Assembly: GCA_022709405.1 (NCBI GenBank)
Contig: JAKLIV010000027.1
Location: 1 to 32,389, forward strand
Source of the DNA: Spirochaetota bacterium
GTDB lineage: Bacteria > Spirochaetota > UBA4802 > UBA5550
DNA length: 32,389 bases
Direction: 5' to 3'
Shown here: piece by piece, positions 8,573 through 14,779 of the stretch
Layout of the letters: every line of letters begins with the position of its first letter
Numbering within the stretch: position 1 is the first letter of the stretch
Notes under the pieces: model-generated
Told to the model about the DNA's origin: nothing
Seen by the model: the letters and a program-made list of their open reading frames with translations, nothing else
The model's database searches: none
Made by a program: the position numbers and the translations under genes

Positions 8573-9193
8573 ATGGAAAGGCTCCGCGAGCTCATGGTAA
8601 AAAACCAGATCGAGGAAAGAGGGGTGACCGACCAAAGGGTTCTGCATGCCATGAGGACCGTCGAACGACATTTGTTCATTCCCTCACACGTAATCAGCGA
8701 AGCGTATAACGACCATCCCCTTCCCATCGGGCACGGCCAGACGATTTCCCAGCCCTATATTGTAGCACTGATGACCGAGCTGTGCGAACTCAGGGGCGTC
8801 GAGAAGGTCCTTGAAGTCGGGACCGGGTCGGGTTATCAGGCCGCCATACTCTCCTTACTGGCAAAAAAGGTCTACTCGATCGAAATCGTCGAGCCCCTGG
8901 GTAAAAACGCCCGTTCGCTGCTCAAGAAAATGGGATATGACAACGTGGAGGTGAGGATCGGGGACGGCTATAAGGGATGGCCCGAAGAGGCCCCTTTCGA
9001 CAGGATCATCCTCACTGCATCCCCTCCCGTCATCCCCCAGACGCTCATCGACCAGCTTGCCGATGGAGGGATTCTGGTCTCCCCGGAGGGAGAGTTCATG
9101 CAGGAGCTCGTCAGAATCAGGAAAAACGGCGATCGCATTACAAAAGAATCGATCACCTACGTCCGTTTCGTCCCCATGGTGCACGGCAGGTAA
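8573..9193 (+). CDS. pcm: Protein-L-isoaspartate O-methyltransferase
   Basis: The enzyme transfers a methyl group from S-adenosylmethionine to L-isoaspartyl residues of damaged proteins and so starts their repair. From the ATG at 8573 the protein has 206 residues, the normal family length. It shows the family signature GHGQTISQPYIVALM (53-67) and SAM motif I LEVGTGSGYQAA (80-91), then DGYKGWPEEAPFDRIILTAS. AAAGGAG at 8558-8564 is a good ribosome site for this start. The frame is open upstream and includes ATG at 8516, which would add MAFISALCMASC, a short lipobox-like segment without a ribosome site. An exported form is therefore possible but less likely. Confidence 0.92.
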   Translation: MERLRELMVKNQIEERGVTDQRVLHAMRTVERHLFIPSHVISEAYNDHPLPIGHGQTISQPYIVALMTELCELRGVEKVLEVGTGSGYQAAILSLLAKKVYSIEIVEPLGKNARSLLKKMGYDNVEVRIGDGYKGWPEEAPFDRIILTASPPVIPQTLIDQLADGGILVSPEGEFMQELVRIRKNGDRITKESITYVRFVPMVHGR

Positions 9194-9199
9194 AAAGTA

Positions 9200-9227
9200 T
9201 TGACAAAATATAAAATTTGCCGATAGT
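9200..9227 (+). promoter_or_regulatory. Candidate promoter for the 619-residue protein gene
   Basis: A perfect TTGACA (9200-9205) is followed after 16 bases by GATAGT (9222-9227, four of six matches to TATAAT). It begins seven bases after the pcm stop and would give a leader of roughly 55 bases. This would let the downstream gene be expressed apart from pcm. Confidence 0.4.
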
Positions 9228-9287
9228 GAATGATGGCTCAGGGGGACGGCTCCTGCCGGCCCTGATCATAAACTTGGCATTAAACCG

Positions 9288-11147
9288 ATGGCCAGAGAGA
9301 AAAAGGCGCAACCCAACCAGTACCGTTTCCTGCACGACCATATCGCGCGGGAAGCCTACATCGTCGACGTTCTTGACGTGATAAGCGAATACCAGCATAA
9401 CGCCCTGCGCGAGGGTAAAGGTGAGCTCGCCACCCTGGAGACCCTGAAAAAATCGCGGGGTATCAAGATGCCGTTCACCCCGACGCGCAACAAAAACATC
9501 GCCTACCTCGTCGACCTGCTCTCAAAAAACTATCCCGAGGAGGTGCGGGCTCTCGTCTCTTTCGACTTCATCGCCGACCCGGAAACGAAAAAACTGGAAA
9601 TAGCCGAGACGAAAGAATATACGGTGACGATGAGCAACGACGACTTCAACCGCCTTCAGGAAGAGCGGGACAAAAAATCCGACGAAAACCTCAACTATCT
9701 GCTTTCCCAGTTCAGGCTGTTCAACATCACAAAACTGGTAAACAAGGCCCACAACAAGCAGCACCTTGCCAAAATAATCAAGGGCGAGCTCGGCGAAAAC
9801 ATATTCTCCTTCAAGAGCTACCGGCTTGACAGGAACGGCCTGGAGGCGGCCGAAGATTACGCGTTCCACAAGAACAACTATGAATCGGTGAAAAAATCGC
9901 TCGATAACGAGCACCTGAAGGACATTATCAACGCGTATTCCATCCAGATACTGAGAAGGCTGAAAAATTTCGGCATTCTCAACACGACGTTCACCGATTA
10001 CCATGACACCAAGCTCGACTATCTGCTGAACATCCTCATCGAGGACATCCCCTCCTCGCTGTCCGACAAGGAGCTGCTGATCGTAAAAAACTACCATTCC
10101 CTGCGCACCTGCCTGCTGAAGGTCGAAAAAATAATCGACCCGCTGCTCACCGTGAGCGAAGACCTGGTGCGCTATGTCAGGGAAAACGGAATATGCCGGG
10201 AATCGGACGTCTACATCCTGTTCGACAATATCAACGAGGACACGCTGAGAAAATGGGAGGAAGGCTGCTTCGAAAGATACAAGGTGATCCCGGTACGCGA
10301 CGATGCGGGATCGCTGCTTTACCTGGACGGGAGAATACTGCTCCAGAAAATAGCCGAACTCCACAGGCTCATCATCTTTCAGGACGATGTTTTTTCCGCC
10401 CTCAGCCAGAACGAAAAGGAGGCCAAGCTGGCATCGATGGAGCTGTACTGGAACGCTTCGCGCTCGGTCCTGGCATCGGACGAAAAGGCCCTGAGCCTGC
10501 TCAAGACCGATGAAAACGTCTCGCGGCTCAAGACCATCGTGAAGGAATACTCCGACTACCAGCGGAGCCTGGCCATGAAAAACACCATGGACGTGGGATA
10601 CCAGGACCGCAAACAGCGCAGGAGCATTCTCATCATGATCGGGGAATTCTTCAAGTCGCTTTTCGGGCGTAGCAAAGAGGAGGCTTTCGACGACGATGCA
10701 GCCGTTTCGCACGCCGGCGTTCGCAGAAAAAAATTCTCGCGCGAAACCAAGGACGTATACGTAAAAATCAAAAACCGGAGCAGCAAGATAATCCCCATCT
10801 CGGATTTCATCGAGTTGACGCCCGAGAACGAGATAAAGCTCGATACCATCATCAACGAGATACGGGAAAACCACCTGAAGATCGTCATCCCGGTGTATAA
10901 CGCCAGGACTGTACTGTACCCGAACAGGAGCCAGAAATACCTGCTCCCCGACGTCGAGTACCTGCTTGTCGACACCGAAGTGACCAAGACCCCCGAATCG
11001 ATAAGGGCCTACACCGACTCACTGGTGGGCGAAAAGCTCAAGGACGAAGTAATCCCCGGCAGCGGCATCCTGACAGTGGAGAAATACCTCCTGACTCTGT
11101 ACCGCCAGAAACGCGCGCAAACCCTCCGCAACAAGGGAAAATCATAG
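9288..11147 (+). CDS. Uncharacterised 619-residue cytosolic protein
   Basis: I do not recognise this family. The protein is long, highly charged (rich in Lys, Glu, Asp and Asn) and mostly helical in appearance. It has no signal peptide and no transmembrane segment. Segments that stand out are IAREAYIVDVLDVISEYQHNA near the N-terminus, a leucine-rich helical middle region (about 215-300), a short basic/aromatic stretch around residue 448 (IMIGEFFKSLFGRSKEEAF), and a C-terminal part after about residue 490 with alternating beta-like segments. No nucleotide-binding loop, zinc motif or repeat is visible. Codon use resembles the neighbouring genes. ATG at 9288 is the first Met of the frame, without a clear ribosome site. 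A terminator-like repeat follows the stop. Confidence 0.8.
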   Translation: MAREKKAQPNQYRFLHDHIAREAYIVDVLDVISEYQHNALREGKGELATLETLKKSRGIKMPFTPTRNKNIAYLVDLLSKNYPEEVRALVSFDFIADPETKKLEIAETKEYTVTMSNDDFNRLQEERDKKSDENLNYLLSQFRLFNITKLVNKAHNKQHLAKIIKGELGENIFSFKSYRLDRNGLEAAEDYAFHKNNYESVKKSLDNEHLKDIINAYSIQILRRLKNFGILNTTFTDYHDTKLDYLLNILIEDIPSSLSDKELLIVKNYHSLRTCLLKVEKIIDPLLTVSEDLVRYVRENGICRESDVYILFDNINEDTLRKWEEGCFERYKVIPVRDDAGSLLYLDGRILLQKIAELHRLIIFQDDVFSALSQNEKEAKLASMELYWNASRSVLASDEKALSLLKTDENVSRLKTIVKEYSDYQRSLAMKNTMDVGYQDRKQRRSILIMIGEFFKSLFGRSKEEAFDDDAAVSHAGVRRKKFSRETKDVYVKIKNRSSKIIPISDFIELTPENEIKLDTIINEIRENHLKIVIPVYNARTVLYPNRSQKYLLPDVEYLLVDTEVTKTPESIRAYTDSLVGEKLKDEVIPGSGILTVEKYLLTLYRQKRAQTLRNKGKS

Positions 11148-11159
11148 TACATATAAAAC

Positions 11160-11191
11160 AAAAGCCCCGGATGCAGGGCCTTTCAAAATTT
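11160..11191. terminator. Terminator-like repeat, copy 1
   Basis: An A-run, an imperfect GC stem (AAAGCCC / GGGCCTTT) and an AT-rich tail form a hairpin that could work in both directions. It lies between the convergent 619-residue protein gene and vapC. The first 15 bases, AAAAGCCCCGGATGC, recur exactly at 11930-11944, and the following AAAATTT is also shared, so the two are related copies on either side of vapBC. Confidence 0.5.
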
Positions 11192-11198
11192 AGTATGC

Positions 11199-11558
11199 TT
11201 AATTGAAATGGCAGTTAAATTCCCGGCAAACTACAACCAGGTTTTCATCGAATGTATAAACCAGGTGTTTGTCATGAAGGGCTGAAGCAAGTATGCCCAC
11301 GTCAACCCAGCCGATTCCCTTGCCCTTAAGCTTATTCTCGATAATGAAACGGAATATCAGGTCGGGTGAGACTATGTCTGCCTGTGCAAGCTGACGCAGC
11401 ATTTCCTGTGCCTTCTGATTTATTCCGCCTAAAAGCAGTTCCCCGAAAACGTATGGATGCATCATCACCTCGCCGTCTATGATCATTTCTTTCAGGGGGG
11501 CCGCCTTTCTTTCCCCCTTGAAAAATGATACCCAGACATTGGTGTCGATAATGATCAT
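11199..11558 (-). CDS. vapC: Type II toxin, PIN-domain ribonuclease VapC
   Basis: The protein has 119 residues with the PIN fold and the expected acidic metal-binding residues: D5 in IIIDTNVW, the Glu of YVFGELLLGG, the Asp of GWVDVGILAS and the Asp of VYTFDENLV. VapC toxins cleave RNA, often initiator tRNA or the sarcin-ricin loop, and are held inactive by VapB. The start codon overlaps the vapB stop by four bases (ATGA, 11555-11558), the usual translational coupling of such pairs. The gene reads toward the 619-residue protein gene and ends near the shared terminator-like repeat. Its real RNA target cannot be read from sequence. Confidence 0.9.
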   Translation of the reverse strand: MIIIDTNVWVSFFKGERKAAPLKEMIIDGEVMMHPYVFGELLLGGINQKAQEMLRQLAQADIVSPDLIFRFIIENKLKGKGIGWVDVGILASALHDKHLVYTFDENLVVVCREFNCHFN

Positions 11559-11746
11559 CGGGATCGGCGCCTTCTCGGTACAACAAGGCTCTTCTGGCTG
11601 CCGAACAGGTCGGCCAGTTTTTTCCTGTTGTGTATCGCTATTATTTCCTTCAAGCCGATCTCTATTGCTTCGGTCTTGGTTTTGACCCCGGTTATCTTAA
11701 TGGCCTCTCTCAGGAGTTCATCGCTGATGTTTATCGTAGTTTTCAT
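11555..11746 (-). CDS. vapB: Type II antitoxin VapB
   Basis: The protein has 63 residues from the ATG at 11746: MKTTINISDELLREAIKITG, then KTKTEAIEIGLKEIIAIHNRKKLADLFGSQ. The N-terminal strand and two helices match the ribbon-helix-helix DNA-binding antitoxins (VapB_antitoxin family) that bind their own promoter, and the basic tail would wrap the toxin. The frame is open upstream to 11833, but the conserved domain begins at 11746, and the extra residues would overlap the promoter. It is translationally coupled to vapC. Confidence 0.88.
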   Translation of the reverse strand: MKTTINISDELLREAIKITGVKTKTEAIEIGLKEIIAIHNRKKLADLFGSQKSLVVPRRRRSR

Positions 11747-11752
11747 ATGCAC

Positions 11753-11788
11753 AGAATATACATCCTGATACATACAGTCAAGATTATA
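11753..11788 (-). promoter_or_regulatory. vapBC promoter and possible operator
   Basis: On the minus strand TTGACT (11781-11776) is followed after 17 bases by TATTCT (11758-11753). Only six bases then separate it from the vapB ATG, so the transcript would be leaderless or nearly so. An alternative -10, a perfect TATAAT at 11788-11783 with a poor -35, would give a leader of about 30 bases. ATGTAT occurs twice with a 10-base period (11773-11768 and 11763-11758) inside the promoter, as an operator for the VapB ribbon-helix-helix might. Confidence 0.45.
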
Positions 11789-11848
11789 TTTAGATAAGAT
11801 ATTAGGAAATTCCTCTGCCAAAAACCGTTGCACGGGACACCATGAGGA

Positions 11849-11883
11849 GGGGGTTATCCGCAGGGGCTCCGCCCCTGCACCCC
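11849..11883. repeat. GC-rich hairpin upstream of vapBC
   Basis: Perfect eight-base arms GCAGGGGC (11860-11867) and GCCCCTGC (11871-11878) surround a TCC loop, with outer GGGG and CCCC runs that can extend the stem. Such GC hairpins are often dispersed repeats or edges of inserted DNA. No gene is encoded in 11747-12070. Confidence 0.5.
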
Positions 11884-11922
11884 ATGAAATAGTGTTTTAT
11901 CTAATTGGAGTAGGTAACTATT

Positions 11923-11962
11923 GACAAAAAAAAGCCCCGGATGCGAGGCTTTTTTAAAATTT
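11923..11962. terminator. Terminator-like repeat, copy 2
   Basis: An A-run and GCC, then GGCTTTTTT, form a stem with A and T runs on both sides, so termination could work on either strand. The 15 bases at 11930-11944 are identical to those at 11160-11174, and the tail is similar. The two copies lie about 770 bases apart in the same orientation and bracket vapBC. Confidence 0.5.
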
Positions 11963-12002
11963 CACGAGCCGAAAATAGATATTTTTTCACCCCTGCCGCG
12001 CG

Positions 12003-12037
12003 TACAAAATAAAAAGCCCCCTTTCGTCAAAGGGGGC
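12003..12037 (-). terminator. Intrinsic terminator of the zinc-ribbon gene
   Basis: Nine-base perfect arms (12016-12024 and 12029-12037, GCCCCCTTT type) have a four-base loop. On the minus strand they are followed by TTTTTATTTTG. The hairpin lies about 34 bases past the stop of the FmdB-type gene and is a good intrinsic terminator for it. Confidence 0.75.
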
Positions 12038-12070
12038 GCGAGAAGCGGGGAGGGATTTAAATTTCCAATC

Positions 12071-12346
12071 TCAGTCGGATCCCCCGGCCGACGGGCATGA
12101 GCCTGCAGCCGCGCAGCCCGCACATGCCTCTCCGGCGCTCACGCTGTTTCTCTTTTCGGGATCGCTCCCTTTCTTGTAGTCATTGACATAGAAACCGGAC
12201 CCCTTGAAAATGATTCCTCCGGTCCCGAAAAGCTTGCGCACCGGGGCGCCGCACTTCTCGCATGACCTGACCGGATCGTCGTTCATCTGCTGAAATTTCT
12301 CGAACTTATGTCCGCATTCCTCGCATTTATATTCGTATGTGGGCAT
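12071..12346 (-). CDS. FmdB-family zinc ribbon protein
   Basis: This 91-residue protein opens with the FmdB signature MPTYEYKCEECGHKFE and has a second knuckle CEKCG, giving the four cysteines of a zinc ribbon (C8, C11, C29, C32). KLFGTGGIIFKGSGFYVNDY follows, which is typical of the family. The tail adds CAGC and a further Cys, a low-complexity Ala/Gly/Ser end. FmdB proteins are widespread small putative regulators of unproven function. GGGAGG lies seven bases before the ATG. The gene is monocistronic, with its own terminator. Confidence 0.92.
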   Translation of the reverse strand: MPTYEYKCEECGHKFEKFQQMNDDPVRSCEKCGAPVRKLFGTGGIIFKGSGFYVNDYKKGSDPEKRNSVSAGEACAGCAAAGSCPSAGGSD

Positions 12347-12525
12347 AGTGAACCTCCCAGAAATTTGGCGTGAATTGAAAGTATTGGATACTAAAAAATC
12401 CTGTCCGGTTACGTCAATAAAAAATTTAATCTTCGGACACTACTAAATCGGAAAAGATTTGCCAGAGAGACCCTGAGAACACAGAGAAAACAGGACGAGG
12501 GGATATGGGGATAAGGAATTTCACA

Positions 12526-12632
12526 GTCATCGCGAAGAGTCCTGAGCCCGGTCGAAGGACAACGTGGCGATCCTTCGGGAACTGCGAACCCGTAGGATTG
12601 CCACGGCCTTCAGTCGAAGGCCTCGCAATGAC
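12526..12632. repeat. 107-bp imperfect palindromic intergenic repeat
   Basis: The ends GTCATCGCGA (12526-12535) and TCGCAATGAC (12623-12632) are complementary with one mismatch. So are the inner arms at 12563-12574 and 12594-12605 (CGTGGCGATCCT / AGGATTGCCACG type). The motif 'gtcatTGCGAGG...GGCAATCC' is a familiar type of dispersed repeat in many bacterial genomes and can fold into a long cruciform. The rest of 12347-12735 holds no visible gene. Confidence 0.7.
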
Positions 12633-12668
12633 AGTTTTAACCTCTGTCTCTGAGCCTCCATGGCTGTC

Positions 12669-12699
12669 TTATCAAAGCAATAAAGGCGGCTATTATAAT
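12669..12699 (+). promoter_or_regulatory. Candidate promoter for the radical SAM-hslO operon
   Basis: A perfect TATAAT occurs at 12694-12699, with TTATCA at 12669-12674 as a weak -35 at a long 19-base spacing. The predicted start near 12706 leaves a leader of about 30 bases. TTGACA at 12702-12707 is also present, but no -10 lies at the proper distance after it. Confidence 0.3.
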
Positions 12700-12735
12700 T
12701 ATTGACATAAAAGCGACCCGGATCACCATCCTTCC

Positions 12736-13767
12736 ATGGCCAGGCAGCACATGACAATCCCCATTTTCGTCCCCCACCAGGGCTGCCCGCACCGGTGCCT
12801 GTTCTGCAACCAGTGGGTCACCGGAGGCGCAAAAAAAATCCCCGATCGCGAAGCGGTCTTACGCACCGTGGAGAAATACCGGTCGTCATCGGAACCGGGC
12901 CGGGAAATCGAACTCGCCTTTTTCGGCGGCAGCTTCACCGCGATCGATCGCGGAATCCAGGAAGAGCTGCTCGCTGCGGCGATCGAGCAGAAAAAAAAAG
13001 GGTTCATCGGGGGGATTCGTCTTTCGACCAGGCCAGACTGCATATCGGACGCGGCCCTCGACCTGCTCGCGCGCTTCGAGGTCGACACCGTGGAGCTGGG
13101 CGCACAGTCGTTTCACGACGAAGTGCTCAACGCAGCGGGGCGCGGGCACAGCGCGGGCGATACGGTTGCGGCCGCGAAAATGATAAAATCAAGGGGGATG
13201 GGGCTCGTGATCCAGCTCATGCCGGGCCTGCCGCTCGACTCGGCCGAAAAATCGATGTCATCGGCCCGGTCTGCCGCCGATCTTTCTCCTGAAGCTGTGC
13301 GGATTTACCCCACGGTCGTCGTCGAGGGTACGGGACTGGAAAAGCTCTGGCGCCAGGGCAAATACCGGCCGCTTTCGCTCGAAGATGCCGTATCGTTGTG
13401 CGCCGGAATGTACGGGGTTTTCTCGGATAAAAATATACCCGTAATCCGCATCGGCCTGCACCCGCTCGCACCCGAGGAGGCGCGCTCGGTGCTCGCCGGC
13501 CCGTATCACACCGCGTTCGGTTTCATGGTGAAGTCAAGGGCCAGGCGCTCAGTCATGGAAAAGGCCCTGCGCAAATTCCTTGAAGGAGGCTGCGGCCGCG
13601 CGGGCGGGAGAATCACCGCGCACCTGCCGGCAAGAGACATCGAGGAATATATCGGCCACAGGAGAGAGAACATCCGCTACCTCGAAAAAATCGCTGGACG
13701 CGGCGGCATACTGCATGAAGTATCGGAAAGCGGCATGGTATATTTTTCGGAAACAGGCGGCCTATGA
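12736..13767 (+). CDS. Radical SAM protein, Elp3-like without acetyltransferase domain
   Basis: The 343-residue protein carries a CxxxCxxC cluster at C17, C21 and C24 (HQGCPHRCLFCNQ) that binds a 4Fe-4S cluster for radical S-adenosylmethionine chemistry. ELAFFGGSFTAID, GIRLSTRPDCI, VELGAQSFHDEVL and GLVIQLMPGLP follow, as in the catalytic half of Elp3-type (COG1243) proteins. It is too short for the GNAT acetyltransferase domain of Elp3, and the substrate is unknown. ATG at 12736 is the first start and ATG at 12751 (MTIPIFVPH) is an alternative. Neither has a strong ribosome site. The stop overlaps the hslO start by four bases, so the two are translationally coupled. Confidence 0.85.
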   Translation: MARQHMTIPIFVPHQGCPHRCLFCNQWVTGGAKKIPDREAVLRTVEKYRSSSEPGREIELAFFGGSFTAIDRGIQEELLAAAIEQKKKGFIGGIRLSTRPDCISDAALDLLARFEVDTVELGAQSFHDEVLNAAGRGHSAGDTVAAAKMIKSRGMGLVIQLMPGLPLDSAEKSMSSARSAADLSPEAVRIYPTVVVEGTGLEKLWRQGKYRPLSLEDAVSLCAGMYGVFSDKNIPVIRIGLHPLAPEEARSVLAGPYHTAFGFMVKSRARRSVMEKALRKFLEGGCGRAGGRITAHLPARDIEEYIGHRRENIRYLEKIAGRGGILHEVSESGMVYFSETGGL

Positions 13768-14666
13768 AAGAACAGCAAGACCGGGTTTCCCGCATCCTGT
13801 GCGAAAGGCTTGACCTCAGGGCCTACACGGTCACTTCGCTGAACGCGGTACGCGAGATCACCGGCATCCACAACACCACCCCCAACGCGACGGTCCCGCT
13901 GGGAAGGACCCTTACCGCGTGCGCACTGATCGCGGCCACGCTCAAGCCCGGATCTGACCAGAGCGTGTCGCTGAAATTCTCGGGAAGCGGGCCGCTCGGA
14001 GAGGTGCATGCGCAGGCCGACGCACGCGGCAGTATCAGGGGATACGTGTCGCGGCCCGACATCGATCTCGCAGAGAGCATCGGCTCTATCGACTTTTCCC
14101 GCGCGATCGGGGCCGGATTCCTCACCGTGGTCAAGGACATCGGAATGCGCGAGCCGTACACGAGCCATATACCGCTGCTCGCCGGAGACGTCGCCCGGGA
14201 CATCGCCTATTACCTCACCGCGTCCGAGCAGGTGCCCTCGGCCCTCATCCTCGGGCTTGAACTCGACGACCGTGGCGCCGTGGCCTCATCCGGGGGCATA
14301 CTCATCCAGACATTCCCCCGGACCCCGCTTGAATCCATAACCCTGATCGAAAACAACATAGCCTCCATGAAAGAGAGCCTGGGCCGGATGCTCGCCGCCG
14401 GCCGCGACATCATGGACATCGTTTCCGACATATTCGGTGGCAACCCGCTGACGGTGGCCGACACCTGTCATCTCAGGGCCGCGTGCCGGTGCTCGCACGA
14501 TATACTGTCCGAAATACTCATGACAATCCCCGAAAAGGACATCACCGACATGATCGACGAGGATTCAGGCGCCGAGATTTCATGCACGTTCTGCAGAAAA
14601 ACCTACCATTTCAGCGCAGATGAGTTACGCGCCATACTGGAGAGAAAGAAAGCCAGATTGTCGTGA
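13764..14666 (+). CDS. hslO: Redox-regulated chaperonin Hsp33
   Basis: This 300-residue cytosolic chaperone is activated by oxidation and disorder. The N-terminal core shows ITGIHNTTPNATVPLGRTLTAC and KFSGSGPLGEVHAQADARGSIRGYV, both characteristic of Hsp33. The C-terminal redox switch has the four zinc-binding cysteines C241-x-C243 and C274-x-x-C277, with spacing normal for the family. The start overlaps the end of the radical SAM gene as ATGA, so expression is coupled. A 44-bp perfect palindrome begins 12 bases after the stop. Confidence 0.96.
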   Translation: MKEQQDRVSRILCERLDLRAYTVTSLNAVREITGIHNTTPNATVPLGRTLTACALIAATLKPGSDQSVSLKFSGSGPLGEVHAQADARGSIRGYVSRPDIDLAESIGSIDFSRAIGAGFLTVVKDIGMREPYTSHIPLLAGDVARDIAYYLTASEQVPSALILGLELDDRGAVASSGGILIQTFPRTPLESITLIENNIASMKESLGRMLAAGRDIMDIVSDIFGGNPLTVADTCHLRAACRCSHDILSEILMTIPEKDITDMIDEDSGAEISCTFCRKTYHFSADELRAILERKKARLS

Positions 14667-14678
14667 ACGGACATGGCG

Positions 14679-14722
14679 GCGATAGCGCAGGCGCGCAGCA
14701 TGCTGCGCGCCTGCGCTATCGC
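14679..14722. repeat. 44-bp perfect palindrome after hslO
   Basis: Positions 14679-14722 read the same on both strands, centred between 14700 and 14701. The arms start GCGATAGCGCAGGCGCGCAG. It is strongly GC-rich and directly follows hslO. No T-run follows on either side, so it is not a standard intrinsic terminator. It could stabilise or process the transcript end, or be a dispersed repeat. Confidence 0.9.
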
Positions 14723-14779
14723 AAATATTATATCCCGCTTGACATATCCGCTGTTATATGAAATCCTCCATGAAACAGC

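Noticed and set aside
9522..10874. 450-codon minus-strand frame opposite the 619-residue protein gene
   Set aside because: Val/Phe/Gln-rich shadow translation. The plus-strand protein has ordinary composition, a promoter candidate and a following terminator.
11921..11926. TTGACA as a promoter -35 box
   Set aside because: It runs directly into the terminator-like repeat and no -10 box is found at a suitable distance.
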